DNA of 39,542 nt, taken from the NCBI GenBank assembly GCA_046048295.1, contig JBJOGJ010000006.1:1-39542 (forward strand), written 5' to 3'. Under the pieces are notes generated by a model. It saw only the letters and a list, made by a program, of their open reading frames with translations. It had not been told where the DNA came from and made no database searches. Origin of the DNA: CBDCWA01 sp046048295. Lineage in GTDB: Bacteria; Pseudomonadota; Alphaproteobacteria; Rhizobiales; Hyphomicrobiaceae. Each line of letters starts with the position of its first letter. Within the stretch, counting starts at the first letter, position 1. This document shows positions 16,971 through 25,978 of the stretch, piece after piece. A program made the translations under genes and the position numbers.

Positions 16971-19565
16971 ATGTCTGCGCAAGACGATAGGATTGGTCAA
17001 AATCTACGGGAAGCCGGGTCGGTCGGGCTCGACTCGCAGGATCTGAAGGGCATCCTGCTTGCCATTGCAGATCGCCTCTGCGAGGAGGACGAACACCGCA
17101 CCACGATGCTCGCAGGTATGCACGAGCGCCTCGAAGCACTGTCCGGGCAAACCGCCGAAGCAGCTGCAACCGGCCACCTGGGCCCGTCGGACGCTGCAAC
17201 GCCGCCACCTGCCGAGGTCAGACCGGAAACTGAGCCCGATTCACACGCAACCGCAGTCTCGGAGCGGCAACCGGTACCGTTGAAGTCGGCGATCGCACCA
17301 ACTGAGCACCTTGCGAATGACGAATTCTGGGATGCCGAGCAGGCCGAGGCGCTGGCACGCGTCTACGAGGAAACTGGCGACCTTGCCGCCACGTCATCAT
17401 ACTCGTCCGCCCCATCGGTCGATCACGTCTCCTCGGACGCTGTCATAACGGCCCCCACCGAAGTCCCGCCGGTTGCCGGCGAGTCCGCCCGATCGCCATC
17501 CATCGATCATAACGAGTTCGGGCTTCTTTTCCTCGAACTTGCCGACAAGCTCGACAATCTGGTCGCCACGATGCCGACCGACGCCACTTTCGAAGTGCTC
17601 GAATCGAGGTTGCTCCAGATCGAGCAGGAGATCGCTGGCGCATCCCGCGGCTCGGCAGCCATTACCGAAGTACAAGACCGGATTGCTGAGATCGCGGAAC
17701 ACCTCGTGGCCACCGAACGGCAATTCGGCCGTATCGACAGCGTCGAGACCGAGTTGCGTCAACTTGCCGAACGACTGAGCGATGAACGCTTGGCCACCCT
17801 GGCGCCGGCCGCGGGCAACAGCAACGCGCTACCTGATACGCTCCTGCACGAGATCTCCGAGCGAATTGCCGGCCAGGTCGCCGGCGCTGTTTCCAGATTG
17901 CCCGCATTTTCCGACGGTGAGAGCAGCGGCGAACTCAAGGAGCTGTTGCAGCGCTACATTGCCGAGCGCCGCGAAGGTGACGAGAACACTGTCATGATGC
18001 TCGACACCATGCAGCAAGCCCTGATTCGCCTCCTCGACCGTGTCGACGACCTCGAGATGGATAGAACGGGGCGGTCTGGATTCGGCGGCTTCGACGACAG
18101 CCACGCCCGCACCCCAGCAGCACCGACCCCCGCACGTACGCCAGAAGCAAGTCCGGCAGCTACCGAGAAGCCGGAAGAGCATTCTGACAACTCCAACGTC
18201 GCAGCAGTCGCCTACACAATTCCGGCGACGAAAGTCGACGTCGAAGCGACCACCGCCGCTGAACCCGGAGAAGCTGGCTCCACCGACACCGAGCCCGCCC
18301 TCGCTGCCACGCTCGAGCCCACTGTCGAGCCGCAGAAGCCGGCCTTGAGCGACCGCGCAGCCATGGTGGCTTCCGCGCGGCGAGCAGCCCAGCAGGCAAC
18401 CGAGCAGCGCGCCAAGGAGGAAGCGGAAGCTGCCGCCCAGAAGGCTCGGGGTAAACAGGCACAGCCCCGCACCGCCGCGTCCGCCAAGCCAGGCCTTGCT
18501 CGTTCCAGAATTGCAGTCGGAGCCGTTATTCTTCTTGGGCTCGGCATCGGCTATCAAACCTACGCCATGATCGCCAAATCGGCGCTGATCCCTGGAGCCG
18601 CGACCAATGCAAGCGTGATTGCAGGACCGAAGTCGCAGAAGGGCGCCATGGCTGATGGAAGCGAGGCAGCCAGCCAATCCGCCGACACGGAAACGAGCGC
18701 CAAGAGCACGACCTCCGCATCCGCGCCGGAACTTGAAAACCCGTCTGGCGGACAGGCCGCCGACCAGGCAACCGTCAGCGACACGTCACTGACGCTTCCA
18801 GCCCAAAAGGCCGTGCACACCGCTGATGCCGACGCGCCTGCGCCCCCCGAAACGGCGACTGCGAGTTTCCAGCCGCCAGCCGGCAATTCAAAGCTGGAAC
18901 TGCCGCCTTCACGGATCGGACCGCTCTCACTCCGCCTTGCGGCTGCAAAGGGTGATCCGTCTGCCGAGTTCGAAGTGGCATCGCGCTTCGCTGAGGGCAA
19001 GGGCATCGACCACGACCTGAAAGCGGCCTTGTCATGGTACAAGCGCTCGGCCTCTCGCGGCTTCGGCGCCGCCCAGTACCGCCTGGCGACGCTCTACGAG
19101 CGCGGCATTGGGGTCGAGCGCGATCTCGCCCGCTCCCGCACCTGGTACCAGCGCGCCGCCGAGCAGGGCCACGTCAAGGCCATGCACAATCTCGGCGTCC
19201 TGGCCGCCGGCGATGGCAAGACCAACCCCGACTACAGCGCGGCTGCACATTGGTTCGGCGAGGCCGCGGAATTCGGACTGAAGGACAGCCAGTTCAACTT
19301 GGCAATACTCTACGATTCCGGTCTCGGCGTGAATCGCAATCCGCAGATGGCCTATAAGTGGTTTGCAATAGCGGCAAGGGGAGGCGATGACGACGCCAAG
19401 AAGCGGATGCTGAAGGCACAGTCCAAACTGACCCAGCACGAGCTGGCGGCGGTCCAGTCCGAGATCGACAGCTGGATGCCCCGCCCCAAGGACCAACTCG
19501 TCAATGACGCCCGCGCCGCCGGCCAGCTATGGCAGCGCAGGTCCGCCTCGCACGCCAGCAACTGA
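16971..19565 (+). CDS. SEL1-repeat membrane protein, PodJ-like polarity factor
   Basis: An 864-residue protein. A long acidic and alanine/proline-rich N-terminal region of about 500 residues contains helical, coiled-coil-like segments (about 170-350). One membrane helix (about 512-534, RIAVGAVILLGLGIGY) follows. A periplasmic proline/serine-rich stretch leads to four SEL1 repeats at about 653-805, recognisable by GDPSAEFEVASRFAEGKGI, AALSWYKRSASRG, AQYRLATLYERGIGV and KWFAIAARGGDDDA. This layout fits the PodJ localisation-factor type that organises a cell pole in alphaproteobacteria. The C-terminus ends soon after the repeats with no peptidoglycan-binding domain that I can see. The start follows AAGGGGAACG. 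Pole organisation is inferred from architecture only. Confidence 0.82.
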   Translation: MSAQDDRIGQNLREAGSVGLDSQDLKGILLAIADRLCEEDEHRTTMLAGMHERLEALSGQTAEAAATGHLGPSDAATPPPAEVRPETEPDSHATAVSERQPVPLKSAIAPTEHLANDEFWDAEQAEALARVYEETGDLAATSSYSSAPSVDHVSSDAVITAPTEVPPVAGESARSPSIDHNEFGLLFLELADKLDNLVATMPTDATFEVLESRLLQIEQEIAGASRGSAAITEVQDRIAEIAEHLVATERQFGRIDSVETELRQLAERLSDERLATLAPAAGNSNALPDTLLHEISERIAGQVAGAVSRLPAFSDGESSGELKELLQRYIAERREGDENTVMMLDTMQQALIRLLDRVDDLEMDRTGRSGFGGFDDSHARTPAAPTPARTPEASPAATEKPEEHSDNSNVAAVAYTIPATKVDVEATTAAEPGEAGSTDTEPALAATLEPTVEPQKPALSDRAAMVASARRAAQQATEQRAKEEAEAAAQKARGKQAQPRTAASAKPGLARSRIAVGAVILLGLGIGYQTYAMIAKSALIPGAATNASVIAGPKSQKGAMADGSEAASQSADTETSAKSTTSASAPELENPSGGQAADQATVSDTSLTLPAQKAVHTADADAPAPPETATASFQPPAGNSKLELPPSRIGPLSLRLAAAKGDPSAEFEVASRFAEGKGIDHDLKAALSWYKRSASRGFGAAQYRLATLYERGIGVERDLARSRTWYQRAAEQGHVKAMHNLGVLAAGDGKTNPDYSAAAHWFGEAAEFGLKDSQFNLAILYDSGLGVNRNPQMAYKWFAIAARGGDDDAKKRMLKAQSKLTQHELAAVQSEIDSWMPRPKDQLVNDARAAGQLWQRRSASHASN

Positions 19566-19589
19566 ACCACATCGCGCAGTTGAAGGAAG

Positions 19590-19616
19590 CGGCCGCTCCG
19601 GATTTCGGGGCGGCCG
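19590..19616 (+). terminator. Terminator hairpin after the PodJ-like gene
   Basis: CGGCCGCTCC (19590-19599) pairs with GGGGCGGCCG (19607-19616) through ten pairs, one of them G-U, around a seven-base loop. It starts 25 bases after the stop codon and is followed by TTGT only, so it is a strong stem with a weak T tract. Confidence 0.6.
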
Positions 19617-19828
19617 TTGTCGATGTATGCCTTATGCGAACTTCCACCAGATAGTCTTTCCCCGCAACACTGCGCTTTGAGGTTGGGAATGCTTCCAGAT
19701 TTGGGATTGACCGCGCCTGATGGCGCGCGCATTAAGGCCCACACGCACATGGAGAACGTCGATTGTTCTCCATCATTTGGAGGTTGCGAAAACCCCCGGC
19801 GCTGTCGGGTCCCACTGCTGGGAAGACC

Positions 19829-20758
19829 ATGAACTTCTATCTGCCCATCGCAGAGATGTCGGCCAATGTCTTTGTGTTCTTGTCCATGGGCGCGTCGGTC
19901 GGCCTTCTCTCAGGCATGTTTGGAGTTGGCGGCGGCTTCCTTATGACGCCGATGCTCATTTTTTCCGGCATTCCTCCCGCGGTTGCCGTCGGCACGGAAG
20001 CCGCCCAGATCGTGGCATCCTCGGTATCCGGCGCCGTCGCCCAATGGCGACGAAGGAATGTCGATCTGACTATGGGAACCGTCCTCCTGACCGGCGGTAT
20101 CGTAGGCTCATTGATTGGCGTCCAGGTCGTAAGGATTCTGAGGCAGGCCGGTCAGTTCGATTTCTTCGTCACCGTGAGCTACGTGACTTTTCTCGGCATC
20201 ATCGGCGCGCTGATGCTGATCGAAAGTCTCAATGCCATCCGCCAGGCCAGAGGCGGGCAGGTTCGCTCGAGTCGCCGACCCGGCCAGCACAGCTGGATCC
20301 ACCGCCTTCCGCTCAAGATGCGCTTCCGTCGCTCCAAGCTCTACATCAGCGCCATACCGCCGCTCATAATTGGCTCTTTCGTCGGCTTTCTGGCTGCCAT
20401 CATGGGCGTTGGCGGCGGTTTCGTCCTGGTACCGGCGATGATCTACCTTCTCAAGATGCCGACCAACGTTGTCGTTGGCACCTCGCTCTTCCAGATCGTC
20501 TTCGTGACCGGTTTCACGACAATTCTCCACGCGACACAGAACCAGACTGTCGATTTCGTGCTCGCGCTCATCCTCATGATTGGCGGTGTGATCGGTGCCC
20601 AGTTCGGCGTCATCCTGGGTGAAAAGCTGCGGGGCGAACAGTTGCGTTTTCTGCTGGCCGCCCTGGTATTGCTGGTCTGCGCGAGAATGGCATGGAGTCT
20701 GTTTTCCATGCCGGTCGAACTGTACTCGATCGCGCCGGCTCTGGGAGGAAGCCACTGA
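19829..20758 (+). CDS. TauE/SafE-family sulfite/organosulfur exporter-type permease
   Basis: A 309-residue inner-membrane protein with about eight hydrophobic segments in two homologous halves. Each half opens with the family motif: GMFGVGGGFLMTPML near residue 25 and AIMGVGGGFVLVPAMIYLL near residue 190. Members move sulfite, sulfoacetate or related anions. The start at 19829 is preceded by GGGAAG; an in-frame ATG at 19763 would add 22 non-hydrophobic residues. Its TGA overlaps the ATG of the next gene by one base. That partner is TIGR02186-type, a known association for this branch, so the pair probably works as one system. Substrate is unknown. Confidence 0.92.
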   Translation: MNFYLPIAEMSANVFVFLSMGASVGLLSGMFGVGGGFLMTPMLIFSGIPPAVAVGTEAAQIVASSVSGAVAQWRRRNVDLTMGTVLLTGGIVGSLIGVQVVRILRQAGQFDFFVTVSYVTFLGIIGALMLIESLNAIRQARGGQVRSSRRPGQHSWIHRLPLKMRFRRSKLYISAIPPLIIGSFVGFLAAIMGVGGGFVLVPAMIYLLKMPTNVVVGTSLFQIVFVTGFTTILHATQNQTVDFVLALILMIGGVIGAQFGVILGEKLRGEQLRFLLAALVLLVCARMAWSLFSMPVELYSIAPALGGSH

Positions 20759-21642
20759 TGGGGCAATTTCGCCGTCCGGTCATCCGCTGCCTGCTCGCCC
20801 TGCTGGTACTGACCGGCATGGGAGCCATTGCCAGCGCCCAGGATCAGGGCTTGCGCGGATCGGTTGGCGAGCCGTCAACCATGGCAACAGCCGCACGTCA
20901 GGAGGCGTCACTCGACCGCCCGGAGACCGTCCAGGCCGACGTCTCGACCCGCAGTGTCTCCGTAACATCAAGCTTCACGGGTACCGAGATCGTGATCTTC
21001 GGCGCCATCGACAATTCCCGCGGAACATCCCCCGAGAACACGATTTATGACGTCGTGATCATCGTTGAGGGCGGGCCGGCGAGTCTCGTCGCAAGACGCA
21101 AGGAAAATGTCGCCGGACTTTGGTTGAATGCGAGCTCTGTACCCTTCGAGCAGGTGCCGAGCTACTACGCCATCGCATCGACCCGCCCTGTCGACGAAAT
21201 CAGCGATCCATCGGTACTGAAGAGGTTTCAGATCGGGTTCAGCCACGTCAAGATGAAGCCCTCCGAAGCAGCAAGAGCCAGCTTGGACAGCAAGGAACTC
21301 GACAGATTCAGGCAGTCGGTCATCAGACTCAAGCGTCGGGAAGGCCTCTACCGCGAGGATGAGTTCGGCGTCGTCTTCGTCGGCAGCAGTCTGTTCCGCA
21401 CGACGATCGAGCTTCCGGCCAATGTCCCCGTTGGCCCAATGGATGCCCGGGTATTTCTCTTCCGGGACGGCAAGATGCTCAGCCGGTTCCAGACGCGGGT
21501 CAACCTGCAGCGGGAGGGACTCGAGGCGTTCTTGCACACGTTTGCCTTCTCCTATCCCTTCATCTACGGCGTATTCACCGTCATTTTATCGGTCGCCGCC
21601 GGGCTTCTCGCCTCGACATTCTTCGACCGGGCCAGGCACTAG
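20758..21642 (+). CDS. TIGR02186-family protein, membrane-anchored partner of TauE permease
   Basis: A 294-residue protein with a signal peptide or N-terminal anchor (CLLALLVLTGMGAIASAQ), a periplasmic beta-rich domain and one C-terminal membrane helix (about 267-287, with FIYGVFTVILSVAAG). The domain begins with a segment like SVTSSFTGTEIVIFGAID and has a WLNASS and FxxVPSYYAIAST region, which I recognise as the TIGR02186 conserved family of Hyphomicrobiales. The family has no proven function known to me. The start at 20758 overlaps the permease stop (TGATG) with GGGAGGAA about 10 bases upstream, so translation is coupled. A periplasmic substrate-handling or gating role is inference. Confidence 0.88.
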   Translation: MGQFRRPVIRCLLALLVLTGMGAIASAQDQGLRGSVGEPSTMATAARQEASLDRPETVQADVSTRSVSVTSSFTGTEIVIFGAIDNSRGTSPENTIYDVVIIVEGGPASLVARRKENVAGLWLNASSVPFEQVPSYYAIASTRPVDEISDPSVLKRFQIGFSHVKMKPSEAARASLDSKELDRFRQSVIRLKRREGLYREDEFGVVFVGSSLFRTTIELPANVPVGPMDARVFLFRDGKMLSRFQTRVNLQREGLEAFLHTFAFSYPFIYGVFTVILSVAAGLLASTFFDRARH

Positions 21643-21682
21643 CGGCCCCGGATCGCAATCGAAATTCCATGCTGGACCGCCC

Positions 21683-21713
21683 GGTCCGATGCTTGGATAC
21701 TAGGCATCGGACC
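21683..21713 (+). terminator. Terminator-like hairpin after the TIGR02186 gene
   Basis: GGTCCGATGC (21683-21692) and GCATCGGACC (21704-21713) are perfect complements around an 11-base loop, 40 bases after the stop codon. No T run follows, so it may act as a factor-independent terminator only weakly. Confidence 0.5.
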
Positions 21714-21828
21714 CGGAACTCTATGAAGCCATTCCGTTTTAGTCACCTCAATTGACGGGAATCAACGCTGGCGCGCCGGCCATGCGGTGCATATGTCGAA
21801 AGGACGACCATTCTTCCCGAGGTCACCC

Positions 21829-22812
21829 ATGCGCTTGGCGACTTTCAACCTCGAGAGCCTTGATCCTGTTTCACGGGACGGTGTCACTCTTGCTGAACGG
21901 GCAGAGATCCTGCGACCGCAACTCGAGCGGCTGGCCGCCGATGTCCTCTGCCTGCAGGAGGTGAATGGGCAACCGGGCCAAGCCGGTGCGCCGCGTGAAC
22001 TCTCCGCCCTGCGCCAGTTGCTCGATGGAACCCGATATGCAGGCTATGAGTTGACGTCTTCCCATGGCCACAAGTCCGGTACGATTGCCGACGTGCATAA
22101 CCTCGTCGTCGTCACGCGCTTTCCGGTCCTCGGAACGCGCCAGGTCCGCAATGACCACGTTCCTGCCGTCCAGTGGCAGCATTTGCATGCCGCCCCCGCA
22201 GCATCTGCCCCAGCCCCCGTCGAGTTCGACCGACCGATCCTCGCGGTTACCCTGGATCTCGGCAGCGGGCAGCACCTGCACGTGATCAATGTTCATCTGA
22301 GGGCGCCCCTGGCGGCCCCGGTACCCGGGCAAAAGGACGGTGCCTTTGCCTGGCGATCCGTTCGCGGCTGGGCCGAGGGCTACTTCCTCTCAGCCCTGAA
22401 ACGCAGCGGCCAGGCACTGGAGCTGCGTCTTCTTGTCGAGGACCTGCTGGATGCCGCCCCACACGGCGATATTGCGATATGCGGCGACTTCAACGCCGAG
22501 GATCATGAAACGCCCCTGAAGATAGTCGTCGCCGGAGAGGAGGACACCGGCAGCGGCCGCCTCAGCACACGGTCGATGGCAATCCTCGACCGCAATATTC
22601 CGGCAGATCGCCGCTTCAGTGTCCTGCACCACGGCCGCAAGCAGATGCTCGACCACATCGTCGTCAGCCGCACGCTGCTGTCGCGCTTTCGCACGATAGA
22701 GGTCCACAACGAGACGTTGACCGACGAACTCGTCAGTTATACGCGCGTGCAACACCCAACAGGCTCGCACCACGCCCCGTTAGTCGCTACGTTCGACGTC
22801 CCTTCCACCTAG
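21829..22812 (+). CDS. Endonuclease/exonuclease/phosphatase-fold protein
   Basis: A 327-residue metal-dependent hydrolase of the EEP fold. It begins MRLATFNLESL, has the catalytic Glu in LCLQEVNG, VINVHLRAP, the Asp/Asn pair in CGDFNAED, and LDHIVVS. The final family motif, normally S-D-H, reads GSHHAPLVATF, with His in place of the Asp. It could act on nucleic acids, phosphoinositides or other phosphodiesters; the family is broad. It has no signal peptide. The start at 21829 has GAGG seven bases upstream. It stands alone between the TauE pair and the exporter, 84 bases before the adaptor gene. Confidence 0.88.
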   Translation: MRLATFNLESLDPVSRDGVTLAERAEILRPQLERLAADVLCLQEVNGQPGQAGAPRELSALRQLLDGTRYAGYELTSSHGHKSGTIADVHNLVVVTRFPVLGTRQVRNDHVPAVQWQHLHAAPAASAPAPVEFDRPILAVTLDLGSGQHLHVINVHLRAPLAAPVPGQKDGAFAWRSVRGWAEGYFLSALKRSGQALELRLLVEDLLDAAPHGDIAICGDFNAEDHETPLKIVVAGEEDTGSGRLSTRSMAILDRNIPADRRFSVLHHGRKQMLDHIVVSRTLLSRFRTIEVHNETLTDELVSYTRVQHPTGSHHAPLVATFDVPST

Positions 22813-22896
22813 CTGCCGCACCGTCTTGCTTTTGCGGCCGCGCTCGCACACTAATTTCGCCATTCCTTTGGCCGGCCGCCTGGAGATCGTGAACAA

Positions 22897-23946
22897 GTGC
22901 CTGAGTTAGATAAGGTCCGCTTTGCCCACCCCGCAGTGGGCGTGGCAGCGTTCGTGGCAGTTGCTCTCCTGTTCTGGGGTGTGAACTGGTGGCTACGCCC
23001 GACGGTCGCTACGGTCTTGCCCCAGCGCGGCGTCGCGGCCGAGGTCGTTTATGCAACTGGCGTTGTTGAACCAGTCTACTGGGCCAAGGTTGTCGCCCTG
23101 CAACGCAAACGCATCATCGAGATCTGCCACTGCGAAGGCCAACCCGTCAAGAAAGGCGACATTCTCGCCAATCTCGACGATCTCGAGGAGCGTGCGCTGT
23201 TGCGCGAACTCGAGGCCCGGCTGAAACGGCTCAACGAAGATGCTGAACGCCTCCGCCGCTTGGTCGAACGGAACGTTTCCTCCCGCGTCACTTATGATGA
23301 GAAACTGACCCAGATCAGCGAGTATGAGGCGCGCATCGCCGCCCAGAAGGATCGCATAAACGACCTTCAGTTGCGCGCGCCGATGGACGGGACCGTATTG
23401 CGCCGTGATGGCGAGGTCGGCGAGGTCGCCGGCATCGGCTCGAGCGACGTACTCTTCTGGGTCGGCCAGCCACGCCCGCTCCGCGTCGTCGCCGAGGTCA
23501 ACGAGGACGACATCCCCCGCGTCCGCAAAGGGCTGCGCGTGCTTCTGCGCCATGACGGTTTGCCGAATGCGACACTGACGGCGACTGTCGATGAGATCAC
23601 TCCGAAGGGCGACCCAGCCACCAAGACGTTCCGCGTCTATTTCGCACTTCCCGACGACACCCCGCTCCAGATCGGCATGAGCGTGGAGGCCAACATCATC
23701 ATCAGGGAAACGAAGCAGGCAATTCTCGTACCGGCCGAAGCGCTGAGCGAAGGCACCGTCACGGTCGTCAAGGACGGCCAGCTGGATCGCCGCAAGGTGG
23801 ACGTTGGCATCAGGGGCACGCGCATGGTCGAGATCACGTCCGGCCTTGCCGAGAACGAACCGGTGGTCTCACCCGCCCCCACCGACCTTGCCCACGGGAC
23901 CAGCGTAAAGACGAAGCTCTCGCCGAACCCCCAGAAGAAGCCATGA
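22897..23946 (+). CDS. HlyD-type periplasmic adaptor of a DevBCA-like exporter
   Basis: A 349-residue membrane-fusion protein with one N-terminal membrane helix (about 12-31), a split lipoyl/barrel-sandwich domain (VVALQRKRI to GQPVKKGDILANLDD, and LRAPMDGTVLRRDGEVGE), a coiled-coil hairpin between them (about 100-150), and beta-barrel and proximal domains. It bridges the inner-membrane transporter to an outer-membrane channel. It has an unusual CHC in EICHCEGQPV at the barrel-sandwich edge. The GTG start at 22897 has GGAG thirteen bases upstream, so the exact start is uncertain. Its TGA overlaps the ATG of the permease gene by four bases. Confidence 0.88.
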   Translation: MPELDKVRFAHPAVGVAAFVAVALLFWGVNWWLRPTVATVLPQRGVAAEVVYATGVVEPVYWAKVVALQRKRIIEICHCEGQPVKKGDILANLDDLEERALLRELEARLKRLNEDAERLRRLVERNVSSRVTYDEKLTQISEYEARIAAQKDRINDLQLRAPMDGTVLRRDGEVGEVAGIGSSDVLFWVGQPRPLRVVAEVNEDDIPRVRKGLRVLLRHDGLPNATLTATVDEITPKGDPATKTFRVYFALPDDTPLQIGMSVEANIIIRETKQAILVPAEALSEGTVTVVKDGQLDRRKVDVGIRGTRMVEITSGLAENEPVVSPAPTDLAHGTSVKTKLSPNPQKKP

Positions 23947-25178
23947 ACCTGACGCTCGATATCGCGCTCACGCACGTGACATCGCGTGTACGCCAGACCC
24001 TCGTCGGCATGCTCGGCGTCGCCATGGGCGTCGGATTCTCGGTGATGATGGCAAGCCTCATGGAAGGCTCTCAGCGCGATTTCGTCCGCCAGCTTGTCGA
24101 CAGCCTGCCGCATATCACGGTCAGCGACGAGCGTCGCAAGCCGCCGGTTCAGCCGGCTCAGAAAGCATACGACGCAGTAGAGATCAGCGGCTTGACGACC
24201 CCCGTCATTCGTCCCGGCATCAAGAACCCCTATGCCATTCTCGCCTCTCTGGAAGGTTGGCTGCCCGGCGCCGCCGCACCATCCGTGCAATCGAAGGCCG
24301 TCATCCGCTATGCCGGCCGCGACACCGCCGCCAGCGTCATCGGCGTCGATCCACGTCGCGAGCCCAGGGTGTCCAAACTGCCCGAACAGATCCGGCAGGG
24401 TCGCCTCGACGACCTCTACAAGGCCTCGAACGCGATAATCATTGGCGACAAGCTGGCCGACAAGATCGGCGCCCGGGTCGGCAACAACATCGTTCTCGCA
24501 TCCGGCACGGGGCGGCTGCTCTCCTGCACCGTAGTCGGGCTATTCCATTCGGGAATTGCTCAGGCTGACGAAAGCCAGTCATACGTATTGCTGAAGACTG
24601 CCCAGATTCTCGAGGGCCAGACTGGACTTGTGAACGCCATCCGCATCCGCGTGAAGGACATCTTGCAGGCCCGCACGATCGCAACCACCATCGAGACCCA
24701 GACCGGCTACAAGGCCGTCTCGTGGCAGGAGGCCAACGAAGACCTTCTATCCGCATTCCAGATCCGCAACTTCATCATGTACGCGGTTGTCGGCGCAATC
24801 CTGCTCGTCGCCTCCTTCGGCACCTACAACATCATCTCGACAATCACCCACGAGAAGACTCGCGACATAGCCATCCTGAAATCATTGGGCTTCACGGAGC
24901 GGCGCATGCGCACGATTTTCCTCATCGAGGCTCTGATAATCGGTGTAGCTGGCATGGTGCTGGGCTGGGTGCTCGGCTATGTCCTTTGCCTCGCCCTCGG
25001 CACCGTCGAATTCAAGTCGCCGTTCATGGATGCCACCCGGCTACCGCTCTACTACACGCCGACCCATTATCTTCTCGCCGGTGCCGTCGCACTCACCGCA
25101 TCCGCTATCGCCGGCTATCTTCCCGCCCGCAAGGCGGCCCGCGTCGAACCCGTCGAGATCATCAGGGGGGCGTCGTGA
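23943..25178 (+). CDS. ABC transporter permease, FtsX/MacB/DevC type
   Basis: A 411-residue permease of the FtsX-like family: an N-terminal membrane helix, a periplasmic domain of about 240 residues, then three further membrane helices in the C-terminal third (starting FIMYAVVGAILLVASFGTYN, then FLIEALIIGVAGMVLGWVLG). The cytoplasmic coupling pattern is visible in THEKTRDIAILKSLGFTERR, and the C-terminus GYLPARKAARVEPVEIIRG is typical of the family. It overlaps both neighbours by four bases. With the adaptor and ATPase it makes a tripartite exporter like DevBCA or MacAB. Cargo is unknown; an amphiphilic molecule such as a lipid or glycolipid is common for this type. Confidence 0.92.
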   Translation: MNLTLDIALTHVTSRVRQTLVGMLGVAMGVGFSVMMASLMEGSQRDFVRQLVDSLPHITVSDERRKPPVQPAQKAYDAVEISGLTTPVIRPGIKNPYAILASLEGWLPGAAAPSVQSKAVIRYAGRDTAASVIGVDPRREPRVSKLPEQIRQGRLDDLYKASNAIIIGDKLADKIGARVGNNIVLASGTGRLLSCTVVGLFHSGIAQADESQSYVLLKTAQILEGQTGLVNAIRIRVKDILQARTIATTIETQTGYKAVSWQEANEDLLSAFQIRNFIMYAVVGAILLVASFGTYNIISTITHEKTRDIAILKSLGFTERRMRTIFLIEALIIGVAGMVLGWVLGYVLCLALGTVEFKSPFMDATRLPLYYTPTHYLLAGAVALTASAIAGYLPARKAARVEPVEIIRGAS

Positions 25179-25894
25179 CCGACGATGACGAAATCGCCGA
25201 CGGACCGCTAATCGAGACCCGCGGTCTCACACGCGTCATCGAAGGCGAGGTGAAGACCACGCTCGTGCGCGACATAGATCTGCGCATAGACAAGGGGGAA
25301 CTCGTCGCCATCGTCGGCCCATCGGGCTCTGGCAAGAGTTCACTTCTGTATCTGTTGGGGCTGCTCGACCTGCCGACCTCCGGCGAGGTCTTCATCAACG
25401 GCCGCGCCACCAGCAAGCTGAGCGCCGCCGCGCGAGCCTGCATGCGGCTCTCCGATATCGGCTTTGTCTTCCAGTTTCACTTCCTGCTGCCGGAGTTTTC
25501 AGCCTTGTCCAATGTCATGCTGCCGATGCGGGCGCTCGGCAAGCGGACCGAAGCACAATCCAGAACGCGCGCGTCCGAACTCCTCGCCTCTTTGGGCCTG
25601 CAGGACCACGGCCACAAGCTCCCAGGCCAGCTATCGGGCGGTCAGCGCCAGCGCGTCGCCATAGCCCGCGCGCTCGCCAACGATCCCCTCATCATCCTGG
25701 CCGACGAGCCCACGGGCAACCTCGATACCGCCTCAGGAAACCAGGTAATCGCAATATTCCGGGAGTTGGCGACCAGAACCGGCCGCACCATCCTGATAGT
25801 CACCCATGACATGGGGCTGGCCGCCCAGATGGATCGGAAGATTGAGATCGTCGACGGCCGCATCGTCACGCCCGCGACCAGTGCAGCGGATTAA
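25175..25894 (+). CDS. ABC transporter ATP-binding protein, MacB/LolD/DevA type
   Basis: A 239-residue ATPase with Walker A GPSGSGKSS (48-56), Q-loop Gln100 in FVFQFHFLLPEF, signature LSGGQRQR (153-160), Walker B LIILADEPTGNLD and switch His211 in IVTHDM. The ADEPTGNLDT sequence and size place it in the LolD/MacB/DevA group that powers FtsX-type permeases. The GTG start at 25175 overlaps the permease stop by four bases (GTGA), with GGGGGG upstream. It is the last gene of the plus-strand exporter operon and ends 84 bases from the convergent aldolase gene. Confidence 0.95.
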   Translation: MTDDDEIADGPLIETRGLTRVIEGEVKTTLVRDIDLRIDKGELVAIVGPSGSGKSSLLYLLGLLDLPTSGEVFINGRATSKLSAAARACMRLSDIGFVFQFHFLLPEFSALSNVMLPMRALGKRTEAQSRTRASELLASLGLQDHGHKLPGQLSGGQRQRVAIARALANDPLIILADEPTGNLDTASGNQVIAIFRELATRTGRTILIVTHDMGLAAQMDRKIEIVDGRIVTPATSAAD

Positions 25895-25978
25895 ATTGAC
25901 CCAGTCTTGCAACCGACCGAGCTGACAGCAATCGTCAAGCACCCCCTAACCTCAGGCCGCAAGAGCCACGGACCACAA

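Noticed and set aside
17829..18677. Glycine/serine-rich antisense frame inside the PodJ-like gene
   Set aside because: Low-complexity shadow of the alanine/proline-rich coding strand.
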